This document shows positions 17,648 to 27,311 of a DNA stretch of 49,635 nt, in pieces (position 1 is the first letter of the stretch; every line of letters starts with the position of its first letter). Source of the DNA: UBA1858 sp045106935 (GTDB lineage Bacteria; Pseudomonadota; Gammaproteobacteria; UBA4575); assembly GCA_045106935.1 (NCBI GenBank), contig JBGCFN010000039.1:1-49635 (forward strand), written 5' to 3'. Both the position numbers and the translations under genes were made by a program. The notes beneath the pieces are model-generated. The model saw only the letters and a list, made by a program, of their open reading frames with translations. It did not search any database and was not told the DNA's origin.

Positions 17648-20600
17648 ATGTCTAAAAAGATTGTGGCACTGACTTTATTGGCCACTTTGCTTGTGGGAAC
17701 CCCAGGACTCGTGTTTGCCTTTGGATTGGGTGACATTCAAATTAATTCTGCACTAAATCAGCCGATGAACGCAGAGATTGAATTAGTTGGATTCAATGCG
17801 ACCACTATCGATGAAGTTCAAGTAGAGTTAGCAAGTCAGCAGATGTTTGAAAGAGTGGGTGTGCCGCGACCTTACATTCTCACTCGTCTTAAGTTCACAC
17901 CGATGATGTCTAAAGGCAAGCCGGTTATAAAAGTGACATCCACCGATGCGGTTCGCGAACCCTTTCTGACTTTCTTGGTTGATGTACGTTGGGCTAAAGG
18001 CAAGTTACTTAGAGAGTACACAGTATTATTAGATCCTCCTGTATTCGGAGAAAAAACTAAAGCAGCAATTCAAGCGCCAAAAGTTGCGCAACAAACAGCA
18101 CCAGCGCCTACAAGTGCAAAAAAGCCAGTTAAGCCACCACGCACAGTCGCCACCACACCATCGCCAAAGGTACCAACACCCAGTGTGCGGCCGAATCAAG
18201 CGGCTGTTCCCAGTCCGGCATCAAAGCCAGTTGCTCTAAAAAAAACAAAATCGAGACCAGTTAATCGCGGAGATACTCTTTGGAGTATCGCCGAGCCTTA
18301 TGCGCGTGAAAAAGGCGTAAGTGTCAACCAAATGATGTTGGCCATTCAACAAGCCAACCCACAAAGTTTCGCAAACAATAATATTAATAACCTTAAGTCT
18401 GGTGTCGTCCTGCGTATCCCTGCGGATCAAGCATCAAACTACTCTGCCCGTGAAGCGCTGGCAGAAGTCCAACGTCAGTGGCAGGTATGGAAACAAGGTG
18501 CGCCGGCGGATTCAAGTGTTGTCAATGTAGATACTGGCGAAACAACTAGTGCGGAAGTCATGGAAACTTCTGAACCTGTTAAAGATCAGCCTGCGACAAC
18601 AGATTCTTCTTTGTCTATTCTAGGCGAGGGCGATGCGTCTGATGGGAAAGCGGGTGATGATGCTAATGCGAAATTAACAGAGTTGCGCAGACAGGTCAGT
18701 TTGCTTAAAGAAAACACAGAGTCTAAAGGCCAAGAGAATGCTGAGCTAAAAGGGCGCATTGATTCGCTCGAGTCAATGATCAAAAAACAAGAAGATATTA
18801 TTAGTCTTCAGAATGAACAGTTAGCTCAATTGCAGAATACGCTTGCAGTCGATAGTCCTGATTCCATGGAGCTATCTGAATCAGCAGAGCAAGTGATCAA
18901 TGAAGCTGAGCAAGCACTGACGACTGCAGAAGAAGAAGTGAAAGAGCTTACAGAAGAGCTAGCAGAATCGCCCGAGCAGGAAATTAAAGCGGCGACTGTC
19001 GAGCCTTTACCTGATTTCTCAGGTCCAATTCCAGAAGAATTTTTAGCGGCAGGAGTACAACCAGAGACAGAGCAACCAGAAAGTCTAGTTGCTGAAGCTG
19101 AAGTGGCGCCAGAAGTTGTCGCTGAAGTAGCACCTGGAGAACAACCTGAGTCGTTAATTGAAAAAGTCACTGCAGTTCTTAAAGATCAAGGTAAAACGTT
19201 GCTCTATGCTGGTGGCGCGCTAATAGCGCTTCTATTGGGATGGATGGGGCTTAAACGACGAAACGCAAATTCAGAAGAAAGTAGTTTAGAGGCAAATGGA
19301 TTGCCTGCATTTGAAGATGAGCCTAGCGTAGATGAAATGCTCGACGAAACAGTGATTGCTACACCTGATAGTGTAGACGAGTCTTTAGATGAGCTTGATG
19401 TTGTCGATGCCCAAGGAGAGCCAGAAGTTAGTGCATTTGCTGACGACGATACTGCCACTGACAGTGACGATGTGTTAGCTGAAGCTGATGTTTATATTTC
19501 ATATGGTTTGTACCAGCAGGCAGAAGAGCTGCTAAAAGAAGGGCTTGTTAAAGAGCCTGGCAACGTGAATTATCAGGTGAAACTAGCAGAAATTTATTAC
19601 GCAGATAAAAAGTCAGATGAATTTGTGCAACACGTACAATCTATGGAATCAAGTGTAGATAAGCAGTCGCCTGAGTGGGCTAAGATTGCTTCGATGGGAA
19701 GCGCGTTAGTTCCAGCGCATGCTTTATTTGCGGATGCAGTAGGAGAAACAAATATACCTGCCACTGACAATGTGCAGAATGTTGCTGCTGAAGATGACAT
19801 AAGTGACTTCAATGTTCCTTCTGAAGATATGGAAGACTTTGATGGTGATGATCTTGATGACAACTCACTGGATTTCACTTTTGGAGATGATGGTGAATTA
19901 AGTGATGGGCTATCTGAGTCAGCGCAAGATACGCCTGTTGAAGATACGCAAGCTTTTGCGGCAGAGATGGAAAGTGACGAGTTAGAAGAATCGTCAACAG
20001 CTATGCTTGAAGCAGGTCTTGATTTCGAATCTGATGAATCGCTTGGAAGCGATTCTGCAGATGATGAGACGCTAGCATTTGATGCAAGTGCTGAAATGAC
20101 GTCTGCTAATGACGATAATGATGTGTTTTTGGAAATTGATGAGGAAGATTTAGAGAAAGAATTGAGTTCCTCGGTGAGCCACGATGGTGAAACAGAAATG
20201 CTTGATCCAGCCTTAATTGCTGGTTCAGATTTAGATCTTGATGATGCAATCAATCTTGATGATGACTTAGATGCAGATTCTGCAAGTGTCGGCGTTAAAA
20301 TAGATAACGACCTTGATGAGATGCTTGATGGGACTAACTCGGAAACAGCCATGTTTGATAGTTCGCTGTTTGATGTTGATAGCCCAGAAGCTAAAGCATT
20401 TGCAGGTGGTGAAGATGATGTGCGTGTTGATGAAGACACTGTAAGCCTCGAACAGGTTCAAGAAAATCTGACAGCAGAGTTGGAAACATTAAGTTTTGAT
20501 TCCGAAGATATTGATCCAGAAAACCTTGAAGAAGATTCACTTCCCACGTTGCAAACTTCTGAGGTGAGTAAACCAGACTTGGATTTAGATGACTTAAATG

Positions 20601-20902
20601 AAAATCTAGCGGCAAGTGAAACAGGTACTTTTGAAAAAGATATGCTTGCAGATGATGTGACGGAGCAGTTTGATGTTGGTAATATTGATTCAACAATGAC
20701 TGATCTCGGTGAATTCGGCGCAGATTATGAGTTGGAAAATCCATCTGTCATAGAAGAGGTTGGAACAAAACTAGATTTAGCTAAGGCATTTGTCGATATG
20801 GGTGATGAAGATGCTGCAAAAGAAACCTTAACAGAGGTGATGGAGCAGGGTGATGTTACCCAAATTCAACAAGCAAAGGATTTGCTTGATAAGCTAAGCT
20901 AG
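17648..20902 (+). CDS. fimV: FimV-type LysM/TPR inner-membrane motility hub protein
   Basis: FimV helps organise type IV pilus assembly and cell polarity; its LysM domain binds peptidoglycan and its cytoplasmic tail recruits regulators. From the ATG at 17648 (GGGGGA upstream) the 1084-residue product has a signal peptide ending near VFA-FGLGDIQ. Next come the conserved FimV N-terminal domain (LNQPMNAEIELVG), a Pro/Ala/Lys-rich linker and a LysM motif (about 203-258, NRGDTLWSIAEPYAREKG). A coiled coil (about 345-400), one membrane segment (TLLYAGGALIALLLGWMGL), a long Asp/Glu-rich cytoplasmic region and the C-terminal FimV helical motif (KLDLAKAFVDMGDEDAAKETL) follow. A GTG start 36 bases upstream is possible but lacks a good ribosome binding site. 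It fits with the FimX-like gene in the same window. Confidence 0.95.
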   Translation: MSKKIVALTLLATLLVGTPGLVFAFGLGDIQINSALNQPMNAEIELVGFNATTIDEVQVELASQQMFERVGVPRPYILTRLKFTPMMSKGKPVIKVTSTDAVREPFLTFLVDVRWAKGKLLREYTVLLDPPVFGEKTKAAIQAPKVAQQTAPAPTSAKKPVKPPRTVATTPSPKVPTPSVRPNQAAVPSPASKPVALKKTKSRPVNRGDTLWSIAEPYAREKGVSVNQMMLAIQQANPQSFANNNINNLKSGVVLRIPADQASNYSAREALAEVQRQWQVWKQGAPADSSVVNVDTGETTSAEVMETSEPVKDQPATTDSSLSILGEGDASDGKAGDDANAKLTELRRQVSLLKENTESKGQENAELKGRIDSLESMIKKQEDIISLQNEQLAQLQNTLAVDSPDSMELSESAEQVINEAEQALTTAEEEVKELTEELAESPEQEIKAATVEPLPDFSGPIPEEFLAAGVQPETEQPESLVAEAEVAPEVVAEVAPGEQPESLIEKVTAVLKDQGKTLLYAGGALIALLLGWMGLKRRNANSEESSLEANGLPAFEDEPSVDEMLDETVIATPDSVDESLDELDVVDAQGEPEVSAFADDDTATDSDDVLAEADVYISYGLYQQAEELLKEGLVKEPGNVNYQVKLAEIYYADKKSDEFVQHVQSMESSVDKQSPEWAKIASMGSALVPAHALFADAVGETNIPATDNVQNVAAEDDISDFNVPSEDMEDFDGDDLDDNSLDFTFGDDGELSDGLSESAQDTPVEDTQAFAAEMESDELEESSTAMLEAGLDFESDESLGSDSADDETLAFDASAEMTSANDDNDVFLEIDEEDLEKELSSSVSHDGETEMLDPALIAGSDLDLDDAINLDDDLDADSASVGVKIDNDLDEMLDGTNSETAMFDSSLFDVDSPEAKAFAGGEDDVRVDEDTVSLEQVQENLTAELETLSFDSEDIDPENLEEDSLPTLQTSEVSKPDLDLDDLNENLAASETGTFEKDMLADDVTEQFDVGNIDSTMTDLGEFGADYELENPSVIEEVGTKLDLAKAFVDMGDEDAAKETLTEVMEQGDVTQIQQAKDLLDKLS

Positions 20903-20935
20903 CGAGATGTAACTACTAGTCACATATTATCTAAG

Positions 20936-20963
20936 AAAGCCTCAGTGTGTACACTGGGGCTTT
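20936..20963 (+). terminator. Strong intrinsic terminator after fimV
   Basis: A 12-base-pair stem with one G-T pair (AAAGCCTCAGTG and CACTGGGGCTTT) around a TGTA loop is followed by the T-rich tract CTTGGTTTT. It lies 33 bases past the fimV stop and is the clearest terminator in the window. It shows that truA and the genes after it need their own promoter. Confidence 0.85.
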
Positions 20964-20988
20964 CTTGGTTTTAGCGATAAAGAAATAT

Positions 20989-21738
20989 ATGAAATTTGCA
21001 GGTATCGTCGAATACGATGGAAGTGATTTTTGTGGATGGCAGCGTCAATCGCACGTGCCGTCAGTACAAGAAGCAGTTGAGCGTGCGATTAGTTTGGTTG
21101 CCAATCATGAGGTAGGTATTGCCTGTGCGGGACGCACAGATACCGGCGTACATGCGCTGGGTCAAGTTATCCATTTTGAAACAAATGCACAGCGTGAATT
21201 ACGCTCTTGGTTGTTGGGTATTAATTCCAATTTGCCTCGTAGCGTGGTGTTGAGATCAATTAAATCTATGCCAGAAGAATTTCATGCGCGTTTTTCTGCG
21301 CTTTCACGGTCGTATCGTTATATTATATCTAACGAGACGGTTCGCCCAGCGCTTTTGGCCAATAGAGCGGCATGGGAATATGCGCCACTTGATGTGGATC
21401 TGATGCAAGCAGGTGCAAAATATCTTGTAGGAGAAAACGACTATACAAGTTTTCGCGCACTAGCATGTCAGGCGCATAGCCCTGTAAGAGAGATTATGCA
21501 CTTGGGTGTACACAGAGAAGGTGCGTTAGTGATTATTGATGTCACGGCAAATGGTTTTTTACATCACATGGTGCGTAATTTGGCTGGTGTCCTAATGAGT
21601 ATAGGTAAAAAAGAAAATCTGCCTGAATGGGCACGGGAAGTGCTGTTGAAACAAGATCGCTCGTGCGGTGGTGTCACCGCTCAGGCGCAAGGACTGTATT
21701 TTATGTCTGTGCAGTATGACGCTAAGTATCAGTTATAA
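20989..21738 (+). CDS. truA: tRNA pseudouridine(38-40) synthase
   Basis: TruA converts uridines 38-40 of the tRNA anticodon stem to pseudouridine. The catalytic aspartate is Asp51 in CAGRTDTGVHALGQVIHF. Other family motifs are VEYDGSDFCGWQRQ at the start, FHARFSALSRSYRYII in the centre and NGFLHHMVRNLAGVL toward the end. The ATG at 20989 gives 249 residues and the usual MKFAGIVEYDG start. An alternative start at 20947 would place codons inside the fimV terminator and is rejected. Confidence 0.97.
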   Translation: MKFAGIVEYDGSDFCGWQRQSHVPSVQEAVERAISLVANHEVGIACAGRTDTGVHALGQVIHFETNAQRELRSWLLGINSNLPRSVVLRSIKSMPEEFHARFSALSRSYRYIISNETVRPALLANRAAWEYAPLDVDLMQAGAKYLVGENDYTSFRALACQAHSPVREIMHLGVHREGALVIIDVTANGFLHHMVRNLAGVLMSIGKKENLPEWAREVLLKQDRSCGGVTAQAQGLYFMSVQYDAKYQL

Positions 21739-21773
21739 AACAATTAAGATTGATTGAGATTAAATAAATAATA

Positions 21774-22397
21774 ATGGCACGTACTCGTATCAAATTTTGT
21801 GGCATTACCAGGCTGGAAGATCTAAAGATCGCGATAGATCTCGGTGTAGATGCGATTGGCTTAGTCTTTTGTCCCTCCAGCCCGCGTGCAATTGATGTAC
21901 AACAAGCCTGTGTGTTAATTGACCATTGTCCGCCATTTATCACCAGCGTAGGGTTATTCATGAATCAAGATGCGAGTACAATAAACTCGCTGATAGAAAA
22001 AGTTCCTGTTGATATGCTCCAATTTCACGGAGATGAGCCTGAACAATTCTGTGCTTCTTTTGGGCTTCCTTACCTGAAGAGTATTGCGATGGGGGGGGTT
22101 GGGCAGGCAGTGTCGGGATCAGACTATCGATCAGCCTCAGCGCTATTGTTAGATAGCAATGAACTGGGTCAGCCCGGTGGTTCCGGTGAGCAATTTAATT
22201 GGGGAAATATTCCTGCGATGACAAGACCGTTTATTTTAGCAGGCGGATTGCACCCAAAAAATGTCAGAAATGCAATTACTCAAGTGCATCCTTATGCAGT
22301 GGATGTCAGCAGTGGCATTGAAGAAGACAAAGGTATAAAAGATATTAATAAAATGAAAGAGTTTGTAAGTTCAGTGCGAGATGCAGATGAGTGCTAA
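21774..22397 (+). CDS. trpF: Phosphoribosylanthranilate isomerase
   Basis: TrpF converts phosphoribosylanthranilate to the carboxyphenylamino deoxyribulose phosphate in tryptophan synthesis. The (beta/alpha)8 signatures are RIKFCGITRLEDL with the catalytic Cys, LVFCPSSPRAI, LQFHGDE, ILAGGLHPKNV and VDVSSGIE with the active Asp. The 207 residues are typical of a stand-alone enzyme, not the TrpC-TrpF fusion of enterics. A run of eight G at 22091-22098 lies inside the gene. trpB starts within or just after the trpF end. Confidence 0.97.
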   Translation: MARTRIKFCGITRLEDLKIAIDLGVDAIGLVFCPSSPRAIDVQQACVLIDHCPPFITSVGLFMNQDASTINSLIEKVPVDMLQFHGDEPEQFCASFGLPYLKSIAMGGVGQAVSGSDYRSASALLLDSNELGQPGGSGEQFNWGNIPAMTRPFILAGGLHPKNVRNAITQVHPYAVDVSSGIEEDKGIKDINKMKEFVSSVRDADEC

Positions 22398-22413
22398 TGT
22401 GAAAGAAAATAAT

Positions 22414-23613
22414 ATGAGTGCAACAAGCCTGCCGGATGATCAAGGTCACTTCGGTATTTATGGAGGGCGATTTGTTGCAGAAACATTAATGACGCCGTTG
22501 GAAGAGTTGGAGCTTGCTTATGAAGCAAGTAAAAATGATCCTGCTTTCCAAAAAGAATTTGACGATGATCTTGCATATTATGTTGGCCGTCCCAGTCCTT
22601 TGTATTTTGCTGAAAGACTAACGGCTTTATGGGGAGGCGCGAAAGTTTATTTAAAACGTGAAGACCTAAACCATACTGGCGCACATAAAATCAATAATAC
22701 GATTGGCCAAGCGTTACTTGCTAAGCGTATGGGTAAGACGCGAATAATTGCTGAAACCGGCGCCGGTCAACATGGTGTGGCAAGTGCCACAATCGCGGCT
22801 CGTTTAGGGTTGGAATGTGTGGTGTATATGGGTGCAGAAGATATTCAACGTCAAGCACCTAATGTGTACCGAATGCGGTTGTTGGGAGCCACTGTGGTTC
22901 CAGTGACCTCTGGATCACAGACACTTAAAGATGCATTAAATGAAGCGTTGCGAGACTGGGTCACTAATGTCGATAATACTTTTTATATTATTGGTACTGT
23001 CGCAGGTCCTCATCCTTATCCTTTGCTGGTAAGAGATTTTCAAACAATTATCGGTCGTGAAGCACGCGAGCAAAGCTTGCAGCAGACAGGCAAATTACCT
23101 GATGCCTTGGTGGCCTGTGTGGGAGGTGGTTCCAATGCCATTGGCTTATTTCACCCATTCCTGCCTGATGCTGAAGTGAAAAAATTTGGTGTTGAGGCTG
23201 GTGGAGATGGCATTGATACCGGGCGGCATTCAGCACCGTTAAATGTAGGGAGCCCAGGCGTATTACATGGTAATCGAACATATCTGATGGAAGATGATAA
23301 TGGGCAAATAATCGAAACTCATTCTATTTCAGCAGGACTAGATTACCCAGGTGTAGGGCCAGAGCATGCATGGTTGAAAGATGAAGGTCATGTTGACTAT
23401 GTGGCTGTCACTGATGACGAAGCGTTAGCTGCATTTCATCAGTTAACTCGAGTTGAAGGAATAATTCCTGCGTTAGAAAGTAGTCATGCGGTGGCTTACG
23501 CACAAAAGTTGGCAAAAACAATGGATAAAGATCAGACTATTATTGTTAATTTGTCTGGTCGTGGTGATAAAGATATTAATACGGTTGCACGTATTGAAGG
23601 AATTGAATTGTGA
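22414..23613 (+). CDS. trpB: Tryptophan synthase beta chain
   Basis: TrpB joins indole and serine through PLP to form tryptophan. The PLP lysine is Lys92 in HTGAHKINNTIGQALLAKRMGK. Other motifs are GIYGGRFVAETLM, AETGAGQHGVASAT, the GGGSNAIG phosphate loop and ESSHAVAYA. The ATG at 22414 (GAAAGA upstream) gives the normal start MSATSLPDDQGHFGIYGGRF. In-frame ATGs at 22381 and 22387, overlapping trpF, would add 11 or 9 residues and cannot be excluded. It overlaps trpA by four bases. Confidence 0.98.
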   Translation: MSATSLPDDQGHFGIYGGRFVAETLMTPLEELELAYEASKNDPAFQKEFDDDLAYYVGRPSPLYFAERLTALWGGAKVYLKREDLNHTGAHKINNTIGQALLAKRMGKTRIIAETGAGQHGVASATIAARLGLECVVYMGAEDIQRQAPNVYRMRLLGATVVPVTSGSQTLKDALNEALRDWVTNVDNTFYIIGTVAGPHPYPLLVRDFQTIIGREAREQSLQQTGKLPDALVACVGGGSNAIGLFHPFLPDAEVKKFGVEAGGDGIDTGRHSAPLNVGSPGVLHGNRTYLMEDDNGQIIETHSISAGLDYPGVGPEHAWLKDEGHVDYVAVTDDEALAAFHQLTRVEGIIPALESSHAVAYAQKLAKTMDKDQTIIVNLSGRGDKDINTVARIEGIEL

Positions 23614-24434
23614 GTCGAATTCAAACGTGTTTTGAGGCACTAGCAAAAAACAATAAAAAAGCGCTCATCAGCTATATAACTGCAGGTGACCCTCACCCTG
23701 CGAACACGCTAGAAATAATGCATGCATTAACCGAGGCAGGGACTGACATTATTGAACTGGGCATTCCTTTTTCTGATCCAATGGCAGATGGGCCGGTTAT
23801 TCAGCTAGCATGCGAACGCGCACTCAAGCATGGGACATCATTGCAAGATGTGATTGAGATCGTCAGACAATTTCGCAAAACAAATGACAGCACGCCTGTT
23901 GTCTTAATGGGATATCAAAATCCCATCGAAATTTATGGGGTAGATAAATTTGCAGCGACTGTCTCTGGGTTGGTTGATGGCGTAATTACGGTTGACCTAC
24001 CTCCTGAAGAAAGTCAGCGAATTGTGTCTGTGTATCAGCAACACGATATCGATGCTATCTATCTATTAGCGCCGACAACAAAAGACCAACGTGTGAAAAT
24101 GATTACCGGATTGGCTTCTGGGTTTCTCTATTATGTCTCATTTAAAGGGATCACTGGCGCGAGTCAAATTGATGTGGAGAGCGTCAAGACGAAGGTCGAT
24201 CAGATTAGAAAACATACAAATATGCCTATTGCTGTCGGATTTGGAATCAAAGATGCGAATACCGCGAAAATGGTGGCAGATTGCTCAAATGCCGTGGTAG
24301 TCGGCAGTGCAATAGTGTCTATCATCGCTGAGCATGGTAAAGATCTCCCAACGACCACCCACAAGGTGAAATCTTTGTTGCGCGAGATCAAGGATGCGTT
24401 GGATAATAGCGACACCATACAAAATATCGCCTAA
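23610..24434 (+). CDS. trpA: Tryptophan synthase alpha chain
   Basis: TrpA splits indole-3-glycerol phosphate to indole and glyceraldehyde phosphate, and indole is channelled to TrpB. The catalytic Glu49 and Asp60 are in IIELGIPFSDPMADGP. YITAGDPHP and the phosphate-binding GFGIKDANTAKMV are also present. The GTG start is inside a GTGA overlap with the trpB stop, a sign of translational coupling for equimolar subunits. The length is 274 residues. The remaining trp genes (trpE, trpG, trpD, trpC) are not in the window, so the pathway is split as in many non-enteric gammaproteobacteria. Confidence 0.98.
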   Translation: MSRIQTCFEALAKNNKKALISYITAGDPHPANTLEIMHALTEAGTDIIELGIPFSDPMADGPVIQLACERALKHGTSLQDVIEIVRQFRKTNDSTPVVLMGYQNPIEIYGVDKFAATVSGLVDGVITVDLPPEESQRIVSVYQQHDIDAIYLLAPTTKDQRVKMITGLASGFLYYVSFKGITGASQIDVESVKTKVDQIRKHTNMPIAVGFGIKDANTAKMVADCSNAVVVGSAIVSIIAEHGKDLPTTTHKVKSLLREIKDALDNSDTIQNIA

Positions 24435-24474
24435 ATCAATCGGCAATTCACAATTTCAGTAAAAATTAAATAAC

Positions 24475-25332
24475 ATGAGCTGGCTAGAGAAACTAATGCC
24501 TTCGCAGATTCGTACTGACAGTACGTCTAAGCGAAAAGTCCCAGAAGGGTTGTGGGATAAATGCCCGAGCTGTAGTGCAGTGCTATACGGTGCCGAGCTC
24601 GAGCGTAATCTTCAAGTTTGTCCTAAATGCGATCATCATTTGCGAATTAGTGCGCGTAGTCGTGTCAGGTACTTTCTTGATGAGGGAGAACAGATTGAAA
24701 TTGGTGAAGAGTTAGAGCCAAAAGATTTCTTGAAATTCAAAGATTCTAAGAAATATAAAGATCGATTGTCAGCGGCGGTAAAAAGTACTGGTGAAAAAGA
24801 TGCTTTGATTGTGTCGCATGGCAAATTAAAAGGTATGCCTGTCGTTGTGGCTGCGTTTGAGTTTAGTTTTATGGGTGGGTCAATGGGTTCAGTTGTTGGT
24901 GAGCGTTTTTTAATGGGAGTTAAAAAAAGTATCGCTGAAAGTGTTCCTTTTGTATGTTTTTCCACAAGTGGTGGTGCGCGCATGCAGGAAGCATTAATGT
25001 CACTCATGCAAATGGCTAAAACAAGTGCTGCTTTAACGCGATTATCAGAACAACGCCTACCGTTTGTTTCAGTGTTAACTGATCCTACTATGGGGGGTGT
25101 GTCTGCCAGTTTTGCTATGTTGGGGGATGTTCATATTGCAGAACCCAATGCATTGATTGGATTTGCAGGTCCTCGAGTAATTCAACAGACTGTGCGAGAA
25201 ACGCTGCCAGAAGGTTTTCAACGCAGTGAATTTCTATTGGAGCACGGGGCAATAGATATGATTGTGGAAAGAAAAGATTTGCGTGATCGAATCCATAATG
25301 TGCTGCACATATTAACTGATCGTGTTGTATAA
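24475..25332 (+). CDS. accD: Acetyl-CoA carboxylase carboxyltransferase beta subunit
   Basis: AccD with AccA transfers the carboxyl group from biotin to acetyl-CoA, giving malonyl-CoA for fatty-acid synthesis. The N-terminal zinc finger uses Cys30, Cys33, Cys49 and Cys52. The carboxyltransferase core shows FSTSGGARMQEALMSLMQMAKTS and DPTMGGVSASFA. The 285 residues agree with the family. It sits between trpA and folC, a very common gammaproteobacterial arrangement. Confidence 0.98.
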   Translation: MSWLEKLMPSQIRTDSTSKRKVPEGLWDKCPSCSAVLYGAELERNLQVCPKCDHHLRISARSRVRYFLDEGEQIEIGEELEPKDFLKFKDSKKYKDRLSAAVKSTGEKDALIVSHGKLKGMPVVVAAFEFSFMGGSMGSVVGERFLMGVKKSIAESVPFVCFSTSGGARMQEALMSLMQMAKTSAALTRLSEQRLPFVSVLTDPTMGGVSASFAMLGDVHIAEPNALIGFAGPRVIQQTVRETLPEGFQRSEFLLEHGAIDMIVERKDLRDRIHNVLHILTDRVV

Positions 25333-25389
25333 GTCGTTTCTATAGATTTGGCAAATTTGGTTTCTTTCTGCTATTAGTTGATTGATGCA

Positions 25390-26652
25390 ATGAAGTACAA
25401 TACATTAGACGAGTGGCTAGCATGGCAAACAACATTGCATGCGCGTGAAATAGAGCTCGGCTTAGACAGAATAGAAACTGTCGCGAGTAAATTAAATCTT
25501 CTTGAATGTCCTTTTCCAGTCATTACCGTTGCCGGCACGAATGGTAAAGGTTCCACAGTGGCTATGTTGAGTGCCATTTTGCATCATGCAGGCTATAAAG
25601 TTGGCACCTATACCTCACCACATATTGTTCATTATAACGAACGCATTAGAATTGGCTTGCGATGTGTTCAGGATGAGCAATTATGTCGGTCGTTTGAAAA
25701 AATAAATGATGCGCGTGGTGATATTAGCCTGAGTTTTTTTGAGTTCGCAACATTAACCGCAATCGATATCTTTCACGAGAATCAAGTCGAGGTGGCAATT
25801 CTCGAAGTTGGCTTAGGTGGCCGACTAGATGCCACTAATATTATTGATAATGACTTAGCCTTTGTGACAAGCATTGGCTTAGATCATACAGAATGGTTGG
25901 GTGATAACCGAGAATCGATAGGCTATGAGAAGTCAGGGATTTTTCGTGCCGATACACCTGCTATATGTGGTGCAGTTGATGCGCCAAGCTCGATAGAAAA
26001 AACAGCAAAAAAAGTAAACGCCAATTTATTTCAGTTAGGTAACGACTATAGTTACAAAGTGGCTAAATCCTCATGGTCTTTTTTTGCAAATGATTATGAG
26101 TTGCATGGTCTACCATTACCTAATCTTTCGGGGGCAGTACAGATTCGAAATGCTGCCAGCGTAGTGATGGGGCTGTATTGTTTGCGCGAAAAATTACCAC
26201 TCAGTACAGATGCGATTGAAACAGGCCTGCGTGAGGTGACATTAGAAGGAAGATTTCAGCGCATTGTCAAAGATTGTGAAATCATTTTGGATGTGGCGCA
26301 TAATTTTGAGAGTGCGAAAATATTATCTGAGAACTTAATGGCTTTGCCTAAACCGCAAAGGACGATTGCCGTTTTTGCGATATTGAGTGATAAAGATGTT
26401 GATGGAATTATTTCTTTACTTCATTCGCATATTGATGATTGGTATATTTCCGAGGTAGATTCGCCTAGACGCATGGAAGTAGATCATGTGGAACAGTCAC
26501 TTATGCGACAAAGTTCAGATACAAGTGTGAAAGTATTTCAGTCTGTGGAGCAGGCATATTCGCAAGCTCAAATGGAGGCTAGCGAAGGTGATCGAATAAT
26601 CGTCTTTGGATCAATATTTACTGTCTCAGAAGTGCTTGCCAGCGAGTCATAA
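25390..26652 (+). CDS. folC: Bifunctional folylpolyglutamate/dihydrofolate synthase
   Basis: FolC adds glutamate to dihydropteroate and to reduced folates using ATP. It has the P-loop TVAGTNGKGSTV, YTSPHIVHYNERIRI, the ILEVGLGGRLDATNII segment and VTSIGLDHTEWLG, ending with a Mur-ligase-like C-terminal domain containing ILDVAHNFESA. The ATG at 25390 starts the family-typical N-terminus (MKYNTLDEWLAWQ); a TTG four codons upstream is less likely. The length is 420 residues. Confidence 0.97.
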   Translation: MKYNTLDEWLAWQTTLHAREIELGLDRIETVASKLNLLECPFPVITVAGTNGKGSTVAMLSAILHHAGYKVGTYTSPHIVHYNERIRIGLRCVQDEQLCRSFEKINDARGDISLSFFEFATLTAIDIFHENQVEVAILEVGLGGRLDATNIIDNDLAFVTSIGLDHTEWLGDNRESIGYEKSGIFRADTPAICGAVDAPSSIEKTAKKVNANLFQLGNDYSYKVAKSSWSFFANDYELHGLPLPNLSGAVQIRNAASVVMGLYCLREKLPLSTDAIETGLREVTLEGRFQRIVKDCEIILDVAHNFESAKILSENLMALPKPQRTIAVFAILSDKDVDGIISLLHSHIDDWYISEVDSPRRMEVDHVEQSLMRQSSDTSVKVFQSVEQAYSQAQMEASEGDRIIVFGSIFTVSEVLASES

Positions 26653-26756
26653 ATCTTCCGCTGAGGTTGAAAGATTAAGTAATACAAGCTTCGCATGTGT
26701 CGCTTGGTTTATGTAGAATGCAGACATGAATTTGATTTACCAAACATACTAAAATA

Positions 26757-27302
26757 GTGGATTCTACACTTAAATATAGAATCGTCGGTGCGACTGTTTT
26801 GTTGTCTTTGGCGGTGATTTTTATTCCTATGATTCTTGATGGCTCAGGTCAAGAGTCGGTGACTAAAATAGAGATAGAAATGCCTCCAGAACCAACCTTA
26901 GTGTTTTCAGATGAATTAGATAGCCAAGTACAAACGCCAGCACCAGAACATACGTCTTCAGGTCAACAGGCTGAAGTCAGTCATCCAGATGTTGATCCAG
27001 TAAATAATGTTGTACCAGAAGTGGTTGTCAAAGAAGATATAAAATCTGAACTGCTTGGTTGGGTTGTGCAAGTGGGTGCATTTGGTGAAAAACCAAAAGC
27101 ATTGGCAATGCAAAAAAAATTAATTGATGCTGGGTTTGATGCCTTTGTTGAAATTGGTTCAAATAAAAGTAAAGATTATTTTCGAGTTAAAGTAGGGCCA
27201 GTCATTTCGCAAGACGAAGCCACCAAAATTAAAGATCGTTTACGCAAAAAGATGAATATTGATACTGCGTTTGTGACGCGACATCCACGCACGGCTGGAT
27301 AA
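26757..27302 (+). CDS. dedD: SPOR-domain membrane protein (DedD-like)
   Basis: A 181-residue inner-membrane protein with one N-terminal anchor (YRIVGATVLLSLAVIFIPMIL), an acidic/proline-rich periplasmic spacer and a C-terminal SPOR domain (about 102-178, WVVQVGAFGEKPKALAMQKKL). SPOR domains bind denuded peptidoglycan glycan strands at the division septum. DedD is an E. coli cell-division protein encoded between folC and cvpA, which is exactly this position. The start is GTG and no strong ribosome binding site is visible. Confidence 0.93.
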   Translation: MDSTLKYRIVGATVLLSLAVIFIPMILDGSGQESVTKIEIEMPPEPTLVFSDELDSQVQTPAPEHTSSGQQAEVSHPDVDPVNNVVPEVVVKEDIKSELLGWVVQVGAFGEKPKALAMQKKLIDAGFDAFVEIGSNKSKDYFRVKVGPVISQDEATKIKDRLRKKMNIDTAFVTRHPRTAG

Positions 27303-27311
27303 TAAACACAC

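Noticed and set aside
18586..19458. Several Ser/Thr/Ala-rich antisense frames in the fimV middle region
   Set aside because: Same artefact of repetitive acidic codons in the real gene.
19597..20439. A long serine-rich reading frame of 280 codons antisense to fimV
   Set aside because: It mirrors the Asp/Glu-rich codons of the FimV cytoplasmic region on the other strand; low-complexity composition, no ribosome binding site and no recognisable domain.
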